From Streptomyces noursei ATCC 11455 (GTDB lineage Bacteria; Actinomycetota; Actinomycetes; Streptomycetales; Streptomycetaceae), in NCBI RefSeq assembly GCF_001704275.1, contig NZ_CP011533.1, forward strand, positions 4,216,001 to 4,280,000: DNA of 64,000 bases, read 5' to 3'. The notes below the pieces were generated by a model. That model ran no database searches, was not told the DNA's origin, and worked only from the letters and a program-made list of their open reading frames with translations. Shown in pieces: positions 23,595 through 32,564 of the stretch (its first letter is position 1; each line of letters starts with the position of its first letter). The translations under genes and the position numbers were made by a program.

Positions 23595-24239
23595 ATGGCC
23601 ATCACCACCGATGACCTCCGCAAGGCCCTGACCGACGCGACCCCGCTGTACGCCCTGGCCGGTACCGCCGACCTGGCCGCCGAGAAGCTCGGCGAGGTGC
23701 CGCAGCTGGTCGAGAAGATCAAGGCCGAGGCGCCCAAGCACTTCGAGTCGGTCCGCAGCACCGACCCCAAGGACATCCAGGCCCTGGTCACCAAGCAGGC
23801 CAAGGAGGCCCAGGAGAAGCTGACCGTGCTGCTCGGGTCGCTCGACGGGGACCTGAAGAAGTTCCGCGACCAGGCGCAGGAGCTGGCGCTGCGCGGCGTC
23901 GGCCGGGCCGCCGAGGTCGCCGTGCAGGCCCGGGAGACCTACGACGAGCTGGCCGAGCGCGGCCGGGGCGCGGTGCAGAACTGGCGCGGCGGCGCCGCCG
24001 AGCAGGTCGAGGAGCTGGCGGTGGCGATCGAGCCGGAGCCGGCGCCGAAGGCCGAGGCCAAGAACGGCACCGAGACCGGCGGCCGGGCCAAGACCGTGCC
24101 GGCCACCGGGGCCCGCACCGAGGCCAAGGCCACCGCCTCGACCGAGCCGAAGACCGCCGGGGCGAAGAAGCCGACCGCGTCGCGCAAGCCCGCGGCGGGC
24201 CCGGCGAAGAAGAGCACCCCGCCGTCGTCCGCGAAGTGA
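23595..24239 (+). CDS. Heparin-binding hemagglutinin (HbhA)-like coiled-coil protein
   Basis: A 214-residue protein: a helical, coiled-coil N-terminal two-thirds (DDLRKALTDATPLYALAGTA, then VEKIKAEAPKHFESVR and VQARETYDELAERGR) and an Ala/Lys/Pro/Thr-rich basic tail ending AAGPAKKSTPPSSAK. This is the layout of mycobacterial HBHA, whose Lys-rich tail binds heparan sulfate and which also associates with lipid bodies. In a soil streptomycete an adhesin role is unlikely, and binding to envelope or intracellular lipid is an alternative. AGGAGG lies 9 nt before the ATG. Confidence 0.82.
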   Translation: MAITTDDLRKALTDATPLYALAGTADLAAEKLGEVPQLVEKIKAEAPKHFESVRSTDPKDIQALVTKQAKEAQEKLTVLLGSLDGDLKKFRDQAQELALRGVGRAAEVAVQARETYDELAERGRGAVQNWRGGAAEQVEELAVAIEPEPAPKAEAKNGTETGGRAKTVPATGARTEAKATASTEPKTAGAKKPTASRKPAAGPAKKSTPPSSAK

Positions 24240-24265
24240 GCCGCCGGTGAGCGGTGGCCTTCGGG

Positions 24266-24296
24266 CGGGCCGGGCACTTCCCACGTGCCCGGCCCG
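24266..24296 (+). terminator. Hairpin terminator after the HbhA-like gene
   Basis: Perfect 12-bp arms, CGGGCCGGGCAC (24266-24277) and GTGCCCGGCCCG (24285-24296), with a 7-nt loop, followed by TTGT. Confidence 0.8.
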
Positions 24297-24378
24297 TTGT
24301 CCGGGTACGGTGGGGCCTTCAGGAGCCACACGAACCGCGATGACAGACCGAGTTTCCAGGGCGAATGGCTGACGGCAG

Positions 24379-24729
24379 GTGGACGGCGTGCTGATTTACG
24401 GATTCCAGAGCATTCTGAGCTGGGTTCAGCTCGGCCTCGGCGTCTACTCCGCCGTGATGCTGATCGACGCGGCCGTCCGCCGCGAGGACGCCTACCGCGC
24501 GGCCGACAAGCAGAGCAAGCCGATGTGGCTGATCTTCCTGGGCATCGCCACCGCGCTGATGTTCCTGCTGCCGCTGCTGTCGTTCCTGCCGATCATCGGC
24601 ATGATCGCGGTGATCGTCTACACCGTCGACGTCCGCCCGGCGCTGCGCGCGGTGGCCGGCGGCGGCCGCGGCCCGCGCCGCGGCTCCAGCTCGGACGGCC
24701 CCTACGGCCCGTACAACGGCGGTCGCTGA
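24379..24729 (+). CDS. DUF2516 membrane protein
   Basis: A 116-residue protein with membrane segments at about 10-30 (SWVQLGLGVYSAVMLIDAAV) and 48-80 (MWLIFLGIATALMFLLPLLS, FLPIIGMIAVIVYTVDVRPA), then a Gly/Arg-rich tail. This is the DUF2516 family, whose gene follows hbhA in mycobacteria too; the function is unknown. GTG at 24379 is given as start; GTG at 24388 has a slightly better-spaced AGGTGG and cannot be excluded. A hairpin separates it from the HbhA-like gene, so it may have its own promoter. Confidence 0.8.
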   Translation: MDGVLIYGFQSILSWVQLGLGVYSAVMLIDAAVRREDAYRAADKQSKPMWLIFLGIATALMFLLPLLSFLPIIGMIAVIVYTVDVRPALRAVAGGGRGPRRGSSSDGPYGPYNGGR

Positions 24730-24785
24730 GGCCGGTCGGGCCCGACTCCGCTCCGGGCCCGGCCGGGCCCGGAGGCCCGCGCGGC

Positions 24786-26402
24786 CTACCGCCGGTCCAG
24801 CAGCAGGACCGCCACGTCGTCCGTGAGCTCCCCGCCGTTGAGGGCCCGGACCTCCCGCACCGACGCCTCCAGCAGCTCCTCGCCCTGGAGGCCGCTCGCC
24901 ATCTGACGGGCGACGAGTTCGGTCATGCCCTCCTGGCCCAGGCGCCGGTTGCCCTCGCCGATGCGGCCCTCGATGAGGCCGTCGGTGTACATCAGCAGGC
25001 TCCAGGCGGGGCCCAGCTCGACCTGGCGGCGCGGCCAGCGGGCCTCCGGCAGCAGGCCGAGCGCCGGGCCGCCGAACTCGTACGGCAGCAGCTCGGGCGG
25101 CTCCCCGGCGCGGGCCAGCAGCGGCGCGGGGTGGCCGGCCAGGCACACACCGGCCCGGTGGCCGTCCTCGGAGATGTCGACGGTGCACAGCGTCGCGAAG
25201 ATCTCGTCGTCGGAGCGCTCGTTCTCCAGCACCTTCTGGAGCGTGGCCAGCAGCTCGTCGCCGTAGAGCCCGGCGAAGGTCAACGCCCGCCAGGCGATGC
25301 GGAGTTCGACGCCGAGCGCGGCCTCGTCGGGGCCGTGGCCGCAGACGTCGCCGATCATGGCGTGCACGGTGCCGTCCGGGGTGCGGACGGTGTCGTAGAA
25401 GTCGCCGCCCAGCAGGGCGCGGCTGCGGCCGGGCCGGTAGCAGGTCGCGAAGCGCAGCTCCGAGCCGTCGAGCAGCGGCGTGGGCAGCAGGCCGCGCTCC
25501 AGGCGGGCGTTCTCCTGGGCGCGCAGCCGGGACTCGGTGAGCTGGCGCTGGGCGAGGTCGGCACGCTTGCGTTCCACGGCGTAGCGCACCGCGCGGCTGA
25601 GCACCTTGCCGTCGAGCTCGTCGCGGAAGAGGTAGTCCTGGGCGCCCACCCGCACCGCGTCGGCGGCCCGCTCGGCGTCCGTCTCGCAGGTGAGCACGAG
25701 GACGGCGTGCGAGGGCGCCATCCGCAGCACGGCCCGCAGCACGGCCAGTTCGTCGCCGGGGGCGCCCGGGGCGTCGGCCCGGGAGTGCGCGGGAGTCCCC
25801 GCCGGAGCGAAGCGCGTCGGAGATCCTTGGGGGAGCTCCTCGCGGCCGTGCGGATCGGCGGGAGTGAGGTCGAGCAGGATGCAGTGCACGTCGTCGGTGA
25901 GCAGCCGCTCGGCCTCGGTGAGGTTGCGGGCGGTGCGCAGCCGGACCTTGCGGCCGGCCCAGTCCCACATCTCCGGGACGTGGCTGTTGGGGTCCTCGCC
26001 GATCAGGAGCAGGGTCAGCCCCTGGGCGGGCTGCGACGCCGGTTCCGGGGAGGCGGCGGCCGTCGGGTCCTCGGGTGTGGCGGAGGACACGTCGTCGGCC
26101 ACGTCGGCGGACGCATGACCGGACGCCGGGCGGGCAGCAGCCCATCCGGCCGGAAGTCGACGGTCCGCGGCCGGCCGCGGCAGCTCGGCCGCCGGCAGGT
26201 CCCGGGGCAGCGGCGCGGAGTCGACGGAGCCGTGGGACGCCTCCAGGGGCGCCGCCTGCGGCGGAGCGGAAGCCTCCGGGCAGCCCCCGTGCGCGGGCAT
26301 GCCGACGGCGGCGGCGCGGGCGGTTTCCGCGCAGCCGTGGTCCACCGGTCCTGCCTGGTGCGGCAGCACGGCCGTCCGCTGGTGCGGTACGGGTACGGGC
26401 AT
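24786..26402 (-). CDS. Receiver-SpoIIE (PP2C-type) phosphatase response regulator
   Basis: A 538-residue protein. About 130 Pro/Ala-rich residues precede a receiver domain (LTLLLIGEDPNSHVPEMWDW, phosphoacceptor Asp in CILLDLTP, HAVLVLTCETD, GAQDYLFRDELDGK), a short coiled linker (ERKRADLAQRQLTESRLRAQ) and a SpoIIE/PP2C phosphatase domain (LLGGDFYDTVRTPDG, MIGDVCGHGPDEAALG, LMYTDGLIEGR, LTDDVAVLLLDRR). Such proteins dephosphorylate anti-anti-sigma factors in partner-switching pathways. The receiver carries an 18-residue insertion (LPQGSPTRFAPAGTPAHS) encoded by an interspersed DNA repeat. The ATG at 26402 has GGAAGG upstream. Confidence 0.87.
   Translation of the reverse strand: MPVPVPHQRTAVLPHQAGPVDHGCAETARAAAVGMPAHGGCPEASAPPQAAPLEASHGSVDSAPLPRDLPAAELPRPAADRRLPAGWAAARPASGHASADVADDVSSATPEDPTAAASPEPASQPAQGLTLLLIGEDPNSHVPEMWDWAGRKVRLRTARNLTEAERLLTDDVHCILLDLTPADPHGREELPQGSPTRFAPAGTPAHSRADAPGAPGDELAVLRAVLRMAPSHAVLVLTCETDAERAADAVRVGAQDYLFRDELDGKVLSRAVRYAVERKRADLAQRQLTESRLRAQENARLERGLLPTPLLDGSELRFATCYRPGRSRALLGGDFYDTVRTPDGTVHAMIGDVCGHGPDEAALGVELRIAWRALTFAGLYGDELLATLQKVLENERSDDEIFATLCTVDISEDGHRAGVCLAGHPAPLLARAGEPPELLPYEFGGPALGLLPEARWPRRQVELGPAWSLLMYTDGLIEGRIGEGNRRLGQEGMTELVARQMASGLQGEELLEASVREVRALNGGELTDDVAVLLLDRR
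25791..25835 (-). repeat. Interspersed hairpin repeat, copy 2, inserted in-frame in a receiver domain
   Basis: On the minus strand the element starts CTCCCCCAAGGATCTCCGAC and ends CGGCGGGGACTCCC, with inner arms CCGACGCGC/GCTCCGG. It reads through without a stop as LPQGSPTRFAPAGTPAHS plus flanks. The same CTCCCCC start and GGGGAC-type end occur at 4305-4339 and 51043-51073. Confidence 0.75.
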
Positions 26403-26869
26403 CGGTCTGCTTCCTTCCCTCCCCCGAGGGGCGCGGTGGGGTACCGACCGGTACACCACCGTGCTCGGCGCGACCCTTGCTCGTCGGTCGGCTGAGCGGG
26501 GGCTACCGGGCATCGAAGGGCGACCATAGCGTCCGGACCGCCGCGCACGGAATGCCCTTTGGCACGCGGCCTTCGTCATATGCCGGTACGGATAAGCCAT
26601 TTCACCTGGGGCGGCATGGAAGGGGAATGACGAACATCACCCCCGGCGAGCGCATTCCGCTACCAGATCACTACGGAAGGGCATCTTTCGGTCGATCCCA
26701 CGGCCTGCCCTACGAAATTGAACAATCCGGCCGCGGGCCGTCGTCCGACAATGCCGCGCATCCGCTCGAAAGGAACGGAATGCGCGGAATGGGCACCCGA
26801 AGAATGTCCGGAATCACTCCGTACGGCCTTGGGCGGGCGCGTGGGAACGGACACCGCGCACCCACCGGC
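26403..26869. other. Intergenic region, no supported gene
   Basis: This lies between the start of the phosphatase gene and the stop of the NlpC/P60 gene, both on the minus strand, so it should hold the phosphatase promoter. It is visibly less GC-rich than its surroundings. An ATG at 26627 with GGAAGGGGA upstream opens a plus-strand frame, but its codons lack the usual G/C third positions and it runs antisense into the next gene. Confidence 0.5.
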
Positions 26870-28000
26870 TCAGTCGGCGGTGCCCCCGTCCGGGCGGACG
26901 ACGCCGAGGATCGGCATCGAGCCGGCGCCCGTGATCGTCACCTGCCGGCCCGGCCTCGGGGCGTGCACGATCGCGCCGTCGCCGAGGTACATCCCGACGT
27001 GGCTGGCATCGGAGAAATAGATGATGAGGTCGCCCGGACGCATATCCTTGAGCGGCACCCGGGGCAGCACTCGCCACTGCTCCTGCGAGGTCCGCGGAAT
27101 CGTGTGGCCGGCGGCCTGCCAGGAGCGCAGGGTCAGCCCGGAGCAGTCGAAGGTGTCCGGGCCCACGGCGCCCCAGACGTAATCCTTGCCGATCTGCGAA
27201 GTGGCGTACGAAATAGCCTTCTTGCCCTGCTCGGACGCTTTGTTGCTGATGTCTTTGAGTACGCCGGAGTCGAGCCATTTCTGCTGGGCCAGCAGCGCCT
27301 GGTCGTCCTCCAGTTTCCGCAGCCGTTCCTTTTCCTTGGCGGCCAGCCGGGATTCCAGTTCTTTCGCCGCGTCGATCTTGTCGTTGATCTCCTTACGGGC
27401 GGCGTCCTTCTTCTTGCGGTTGGCCTCCAGCTCCTCCCAGCGGTGACTGGCGTCCTCGGCGTAATCCTGCAAGTCGCTTTTGAGGTGCGTGAGTTGACTG
27501 ATCACGCCCTTGACGGCCTGTTGCCCCTTGCGGGCGAGATCGGCATTGGCGAGAAAGATCTCCGGGTCGGCGCTGAGCACCAGCTTCGCCTCGGGGGGAA
27601 TGCCCCCGGTGCGGTACTGGGCACTGGCCAGCGCGCCGGCCCGGCGCTTCAGGGCGGCCAGCCGCTGCTGGGCGGCGTCGATGGTGCGGGCCAGCTCGAC
27701 GATCTTCTTCTGCTGGAGCTGGACCTGCTCCTCGGCGGCGTTGTACTCCTCGGTGGCCCGCTCCGCCGTGCGGTAGAGGCCCTCGATCTCCTTGCGCACC
27801 TCGTCGAGGTGGCGGGCGTCGCCCCCGGGGGGCGGCGTCGGGGCCGGGGTCCGCTGCGCCGCCGTCGCCGTCCCGCCGAGCAACCCCGTGGCACAGAGCA
27901 CGACCGCGGTGCAGACCGCCAGCCGACCGCCCCGTACGCCCCGTACGCCCCGCCCCGCACCTGCGTCCCGAACGCCCTGTTGTGCCCCCTGGCTCCCCAC
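26870..28000 (-). CDS. NlpC/P60 (C40) cell-wall endopeptidase with coiled-coil domain
   Basis: A 376-residue secreted protein. A signal peptide (LAVCTAVVLCATGLLGGTATA, about 28-48) is followed by a long coiled coil (about 60-255, rich in KKK, EELEANRKKKDAARKEI), then the NlpC/P60 domain with catalytic Cys in DTFDCSGLT, His in DASHVGMYLG and the third polar residue in HAPRPG. It should cleave stem peptides of peptidoglycan, resembling RipA-like and streptomycete hydrolases active in growth and sporulation. GTG at 28000 has GGAGGTGA just upstream. Confidence 0.9.
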   Translation of the reverse strand: MGSQGAQQGVRDAGAGRGVRGVRGGRLAVCTAVVLCATGLLGGTATAAQRTPAPTPPPGGDARHLDEVRKEIEGLYRTAERATEEYNAAEEQVQLQQKKIVELARTIDAAQQRLAALKRRAGALASAQYRTGGIPPEAKLVLSADPEIFLANADLARKGQQAVKGVISQLTHLKSDLQDYAEDASHRWEELEANRKKKDAARKEINDKIDAAKELESRLAAKEKERLRKLEDDQALLAQQKWLDSGVLKDISNKASEQGKKAISYATSQIGKDYVWGAVGPDTFDCSGLTLRSWQAAGHTIPRTSQEQWRVLPRVPLKDMRPGDLIIYFSDASHVGMYLGDGAIVHAPRPGRQVTITGAGSMPILGVVRPDGGTAD

Positions 28001-28263
28001 CAGTCACCTCCGGTCGTTCCGCACCGATTCGCGTGCTCGTCTCGGCGCGGATGCTGCCATACCGGCCGGTAATTCGACAGGGCGACGGGCCGTTTCGCGG
28101 GAGGGAAGGGGAGAGGTCCGAACGGAATACAGCGCTCCGGGCGGCGCCGCCCAGCGGAACCGGGCGCTCCACGGCGCCGTTCCGCGACCGCGCCCGCGGA
28201 CCGCACACGCCCCGGCGGCGACCGCACGCGCCCACTCCGCGCCGCACTCAGCCGACGGCCGAG
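28001..28263. other. Divergent promoter region between NlpC/P60 gene and pstS
   Basis: No gene is supported. It must contain the minus-strand promoter of the hydrolase gene; no c-di-AMP (ydaO) riboswitch core, common upstream of streptomycete wall hydrolases, was recognised. Confidence 0.5.
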
Positions 28264-28307
28264 GTTCACCGTGTGTTCACTCCCGTCCATCGGCTGCTTC
28301 ACCTGAT
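28264..28307 (+). promoter_or_regulatory. PHO box (PhoP-binding direct repeats) of the pst operon
   Basis: Four 11-nt direct-repeat units: GTTCACCGTGT (28264-28274), GTTCACTCCCG (28275-28285), TCCATCGGCTG (28286-28296) and CTTCACCTGAT (28297-28307). The first two match the streptomycete GTTCACC consensus closely. This predicts PhoR-PhoP activation under phosphate limitation. Confidence 0.85.
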
Positions 28308-28425
28308 CTGCCTAATTTCGGCCGTACCGAGGGTGCCGCGCGCCGTCAGGCAACGCGACCGCGCCCCCATCCGTCACCACCCGCACGCCGAGGAAACGGC
28401 GCGCACCAGGAAGGAACTCTCGACA

Positions 28426-29556
28426 GTGAAGCTTCAGCGCAAGAACCGGGTTCGCGCCCTCGCCGTTGGCGCTCTCGCCGTCTCCGGTGCCCTGGCCCTG
28501 ACCGCGTGCGGCTCCGACAACACCAGCGGCGGCAGTGGCGGCAGCGGCAGCTCCGCCAAGGCGGCCAACATCAAGTGCGAGGGCAAGGGCAAGCTGCTCG
28601 CCTCCGGCTCGTCGGCGCAGAAGAACGCCATGGACGTCTGGGTGCAGAACTACTCGGGCGCCTGCCAGGGCACCGAGATCAACTACCAGCCCACCGGCTC
28701 CGGTGCCGGCGTCACCACCTTCCTCCAGGGCCAGACCGCGTTCGCCGGTTCCGACTCGGCGCTCAAGCCCGAGGAGATCACCAAGTCCAAGGCGCTCTGC
28801 AAGGGCGGCCAGGCGATCGACCTGCCGATGGTCGGCGGCCCGATCGCGGTCGGCTACAACGTCCCGGGCGTGGACAACCTGGTGCTCGACGCGCCGACCC
28901 TGGCGAAGATCTTCGACTCGCAGATCACCAACTGGAACGACGCCGCGATCAAGAAGCTCAACCCGGGTGCCAAGCTCCCCGACCTGAAGATCCAGGCGTT
29001 CCACCGCTCCGACGACTCGGGCACCACCGACAACTTCACCAAGTACCTCAAGGCCGCCTCCGGCGGTGCCTGGAAGCACGAGCCGGGCAAGAAGTGGGAG
29101 GGCACCGGCGGCCAGGCGGCGTCCGGCTCGGCCGGCGTCTCCTCGCAGGTCAAGCAGACCAGCGGCGCGATCTCCTACTTCGAGCTGTCGTACGCCACCT
29201 CCGGCAAGATCCCGACGGTCAAGATCAACACCGGCGCCAAGGTCCCGGTCGAGGCCACCGTCGACAACGCCTCCAAGGCGATCTCCGAGGCCCAGCCGGC
29301 CGGCCAGGGCGCCAACGACCTGGCGCTGAAGCTCAACTACGCCACCAAGGCCGAGGGCGCGTACCCGATCACCCTGGTGACCTACGAGATCGCCTGCGAC
29401 AAGGGCAACAAGGCCGAGACCCTGCCGGCTGCCAAGTCCTTCCTCACCTACGTCTCCAGCAAGGACGGCCAGGACGCCCTCAAGGCCCTCGGCTACGCCC
29501 CGCTCCCGACCGAGATCGCCGACAAGGTCCGCAAGACCGTCGCGACGCTCTCCTGA
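28426..29556 (+). CDS. pstS: Phosphate-binding lipoprotein PstS
   Basis: A 376-residue lipoprotein with signal sequence and lipobox LTAC (about 24-27), then a Ser/Gly-rich linker and the PstS fold. Phosphate-contacting segments are recognisable: LASGSSAQKNAMD, PTGSGAGVTTF, FAGSDSAL and HRSDDSGTTDNFTKYL. It captures inorganic phosphate outside the membrane for PstCA. GTG at 28426 follows AAGGAA. It is the first gene of pstSCAB, behind a PHO box, and in Streptomyces is among the most strongly phosphate-regulated genes. Confidence 0.95.
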   Translation: MKLQRKNRVRALAVGALAVSGALALTACGSDNTSGGSGGSGSSAKAANIKCEGKGKLLASGSSAQKNAMDVWVQNYSGACQGTEINYQPTGSGAGVTTFLQGQTAFAGSDSALKPEEITKSKALCKGGQAIDLPMVGGPIAVGYNVPGVDNLVLDAPTLAKIFDSQITNWNDAAIKKLNPGAKLPDLKIQAFHRSDDSGTTDNFTKYLKAASGGAWKHEPGKKWEGTGGQAASGSAGVSSQVKQTSGAISYFELSYATSGKIPTVKINTGAKVPVEATVDNASKAISEAQPAGQGANDLALKLNYATKAEGAYPITLVTYEIACDKGNKAETLPAAKSFLTYVSSKDGQDALKALGYAPLPTEIADKVRKTVATLS

Positions 29557-29650
29557 CCCGCCGGCGGCGGCCCCGGTCCCCCGGGGCCGCCGCCCATCCG
29601 GTGCACCGCCGCGCCGGAGCCCCCCAGGGCTCCGCAGACCGGAGAAACCC

Positions 29651-30646
29651 ATGGACTACTCCACATCGCCACTATCCGAAACACCGCCACCGCCACCGGC
29701 CGCCGCCTCGGTGTCCGGCCGGACGGTCCGCCCGGGTGACCGGATCTTCCTCGGGCTCTCCCGGGGCTCCGGCATCGCCCTCCTGGTGATCATGGCCGCC
29801 ATCGCGGCCTTCCTCACCTACCGCTCGGTGCTCGCCATATCCGGCGACAAGAGCAACTTCTTCACCACCCTCGACTGGAACGCCACCGGCACCGAGCCCA
29901 AGTTCGGCATCGCGGTGCTGGCCTTCGGCACGGTCGTCAGCTCGGTGATCGCGATGGCCATCGCGGTACCGGTCGCGGTCGGCATCGCGCTGTTCATCTC
30001 GCACTACGCACCGCGCAAGCTGGCCTCCCCGCTGGGCTACGTCATCGACCTGCTCGCCGCCGTCCCCAGCATCGTCTACGGCCTGTGGGGCGCGCTCTTC
30101 CTCGTGCCGCACCTGAGCGGCCTGTACGGCTGGCTGAACGACTACCTCGGCTGGACCGGGATCTTCAGCTACGGCAACGGCGCCGCCCGTTCGCTGTTCA
30201 CCGTCGGCATCCTGCTCGCGATCATGATCCTGCCGATCGTGACCAGCGTCAGCCGGGAAGTCTTCCTCCAGGTCCCGCGGATGCACGAGGAGGCCGCGCT
30301 GGCCCTCGGCGCCACCCGCTGGGAAGTCATCCGGATGTCGGTGCTCCCCTTCGGCCGCTCCGGCGTCATCAGCGCCTCCATGCTCGGCCTGGGCCGCGCG
30401 CTGGGCGAGACGATGGCGGTCGCCACGGTCCTCTCCCCGAGCTTCCTGATCAGCGCCAGCCTGCTGGACCCGGGCGGCGGCACCTTCGCGCAGAACATCG
30501 CCAGCAAGTTCAGCGAGGCCGACACCTTCGGCCAGGACGCCCTGATCGCCTCCGGCCTCGTCCTCTTCGTGATCACCCTGCTCGTCAACGGCGCCGCACG
30601 GCTGATCATCGCCCGCCGCAAGGAGTACTCGGGGGCCTCCTCATGA
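29651..30646 (+). CDS. pstC: Phosphate ABC transporter permease PstC
   Basis: A 331-residue permease with a Pro-rich cytoplasmic N-terminus, six membrane segments and the EAA-type loop EEAALALGATRWEVIRMSVLPF that contacts PstB. The segment LLAAVPSIVYGLWGALFLVP is characteristic. It pairs with PstA to form the channel. GGAGAAA precedes the ATG, and the TGA stop overlaps the pstA ATG. Confidence 0.95.
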   Translation: MDYSTSPLSETPPPPPAAASVSGRTVRPGDRIFLGLSRGSGIALLVIMAAIAAFLTYRSVLAISGDKSNFFTTLDWNATGTEPKFGIAVLAFGTVVSSVIAMAIAVPVAVGIALFISHYAPRKLASPLGYVIDLLAAVPSIVYGLWGALFLVPHLSGLYGWLNDYLGWTGIFSYGNGAARSLFTVGILLAIMILPIVTSVSREVFLQVPRMHEEAALALGATRWEVIRMSVLPFGRSGVISASMLGLGRALGETMAVATVLSPSFLISASLLDPGGGTFAQNIASKFSEADTFGQDALIASGLVLFVITLLVNGAARLIIARRKEYSGASS

Positions 30647-31722
30647 CCGTCGCCACCAGCCACCGCCACCGCAAGGTCGCCGGGTCCCGCCCCCCGCTCG
30701 CGCTCCAGCAGTCCCGGCTGCCCCGCTGGACCCTGCCGGTCCTCGCCCTGGTCGCCGTCGGCGCCGGCTGCGGCATCGGCCTGGCCGCCGGCCTGGACTC
30801 GACCGTCCAGTGGGGCCTGATCGCCGCGCTGCTCTTCGTCGTCGTGACGTTTCTGCTGACCACGGCCGTCGAGGGCACCCGCCAGGCCAAGGACCGGCTG
30901 GCCACCAGCGTCGTGTGGACCGCCTTCCTGCTCGCCGTGGTCCCGCTCGCCTCCCTGCTGTGGGAGACCGTCGCCCGCGGCACCAAGGTCCTGGACGGCT
31001 ACTTCCTGTCCCACTCGATGGGCACGCTCCCCGACGCGCTGCCGGGCGGCGGCGTGTACCACGCGATCATCGGCACTCTGGAGCAGGTCGGCCTGGCGAC
31101 CCTGATCGCCGCCCCGCTCGGCCTGCTGACCGCGATCTACCTCGTCGAGTACGGCCGCGGCAGGCTCGCGAAGGTCGTCACCTTCTTCGTGGACGTGATG
31201 ACCGGCATCCCGTCGATCGTCGCCGGCCTGTTCGTCCTCTCCGTGTGGATCCTGATCCTCGGCTTCGGCCCGTCCGGCTTCGCCGGCTCGATGGCCCTGG
31301 CGATCCTCATGATGCCGGTCGTGGTCCGCTCCACCGAGGAGATGCTCAAGCTCGTCCCGAACGAGCTGCGCGAGGCGTCCCTGGCCCTCGGCGTCCCCAA
31401 GTGGCGCACGATCCTCAAGGTCGTCCTGCCCACGTCGATCGGCGGCATCACCACCGGCGTGATGCTCGCCATCGCCCGCATCACCGGCGAGACCGCCCCG
31501 GTGCTGCTGCTGGTGTGGGGCGCCAAGACGATCAACAACAACCCCTTCGACGGCGCCCAGCAGTCCCTGCCGCTCTACGTCTTCCAGCAGTGGCAGCAGG
31601 GCTCCGACGCCTCCTACGACCGGGCCTGGGCCGCGGCACTCGTGCTGATCGCCTTCGTCATGGTCCTCAATCTGGTGGCCCGCGGCATCGCCCGCTGGAA
31701 GGCCCCCAAAGCCGGCCGCTGA
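30643..31722 (+). CDS. pstA: Phosphate ABC transporter permease PstA
   Basis: A 359-residue permease. There are two extra N-terminal membrane segments before the usual core, typical of actinobacterial PstA. Landmarks are YLVEYGRGRLAKVVTFFVDV, MTGIPSIVAGLF, and the EAA loop REASLALGVPKWRTILKVVL. It overlaps pstC by 4 bp (ATGA) and is followed after 33 nt by pstB. It forms the second half of the phosphate channel. Confidence 0.95.
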   Translation: MTVATSHRHRKVAGSRPPLALQQSRLPRWTLPVLALVAVGAGCGIGLAAGLDSTVQWGLIAALLFVVVTFLLTTAVEGTRQAKDRLATSVVWTAFLLAVVPLASLLWETVARGTKVLDGYFLSHSMGTLPDALPGGGVYHAIIGTLEQVGLATLIAAPLGLLTAIYLVEYGRGRLAKVVTFFVDVMTGIPSIVAGLFVLSVWILILGFGPSGFAGSMALAILMMPVVVRSTEEMLKLVPNELREASLALGVPKWRTILKVVLPTSIGGITTGVMLAIARITGETAPVLLLVWGAKTINNNPFDGAQQSLPLYVFQQWQQGSDASYDRAWAAALVLIAFVMVLNLVARGIARWKAPKAGR

Positions 31723-31755
31723 CCGAGCCGCGAACAGAAAGAAGCAGTGATCCCC

Positions 31756-32532
31756 ATGGCCAAGCGAATCGACGTCAGCGGCCTGAACGCGTACTACGGT
31801 GCCCACAAGGCCATCGACGACATCTCCATGACCGTCGAGCCCCGCTCGGTGACCGCCTTCATCGGCCCCTCCGGCTGCGGCAAGTCGACCTTCCTGCGCA
31901 CCCTGAACCGGATGCACGAGGTCACCCCCGGCGGCCGCGTCGAGGGCAAGGTGCTGCTGGACGACGAGAACCTCTACGGCGCCGGCGTCGACCCGGTCGC
32001 CGTCCGCCGCACCGTCGGCATGGTCTTCCAGCGCCCCAACCCGTTCCCGACGATGTCGATCTTCGACAACGTCGCGGCCGGCCTCCGCCTCAACGGCAAG
32101 TACCGCAAGAGCGAGCTGAAGGACATCGTCGAGCGCTCCCTCAAGGGCGCCAACCTCTGGAACGAGGTCAAGGACCGCCTGAACAAGCCCGGCTCGGGCC
32201 TGTCCGGCGGCCAGCAGCAGCGGCTGTGCATCGCCCGCGCCATCGCGGTCGAGCCGCAGGTGCTGCTGATGGACGAGCCCTGCTCGGCGCTCGACCCGAT
32301 CTCCACCCTCGCCATCGAGGACCTGATCGGGGAGCTCAAGGAGCGCTTCACGATCGTCATCGTGACGCACAACATGCAGCAGGCCGCGCGCGTCTCGGAC
32401 CGCACGGCGTTCTTCAACCTCGCGGCCGTCGGCAAGCCCGGCAAGCTCATCGAGATCGACGAGACCGAGCGGATCTTCTCCAACCCCTCGGTCCAGGCCA
32501 CGGAGGACTACATCTCCGGCCGCTTCGGCTAG
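31756..32532 (+). CDS. pstB: Phosphate ABC transporter ATPase PstB
   Basis: A 258-residue ATPase with Walker [10 protein letters not shown] (about 37-45), Q-loop VFQRPNPFP, signature [14 protein letters not shown], Walker [14 protein letters not shown] and the H-loop VTHNMQQA. The CSALDP and NMQQA forms are PstB-specific. The ATG at 31756 (MAKRIDVSG) is preferred to the GTG at 31747. It is the last gene of pstSCAB, followed by tandem hairpins. Confidence 0.95.
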   Translation: MAKRIDVSGLNAYYGAHKAIDDISMTVEPRSVTAFIGPSGCGKSTFLRTLNRMHEVTPGGRVEGKVLLDDENLYGAGVDPVAVRRTVGMVFQRPNPFPTMSIFDNVAAGLRLNGKYRKSELKDIVERSLKGANLWNEVKDRLNKPGSGLSGGQQQRLCIARAIAVEPQVLLMDEPCSALDPISTLAIEDLIGELKERFTIVIVTHNMQQAARVSDRTAFFNLAAVGKPGKLIEIDETERIFSNPSVQATEDYISGRFG

Positions 32533-32564
32533 GCCGTCGAGCCTCCCGTCGGCCGCCCACCGGT

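Noticed and set aside
26627..26869. ATG with a good GGAAGGGGA before it, opening a plus-strand frame
   Set aside because: Its codons lack Streptomyces third-position bias and the frame runs antisense into the NlpC/P60 gene without its own stop.
28001..28263. Possible ydaO (c-di-AMP) riboswitch upstream of the NlpC/P60 gene
   Set aside because: I looked for the conserved core on the minus strand and did not find it; the same holds for the transglycosylase gene at 40389.
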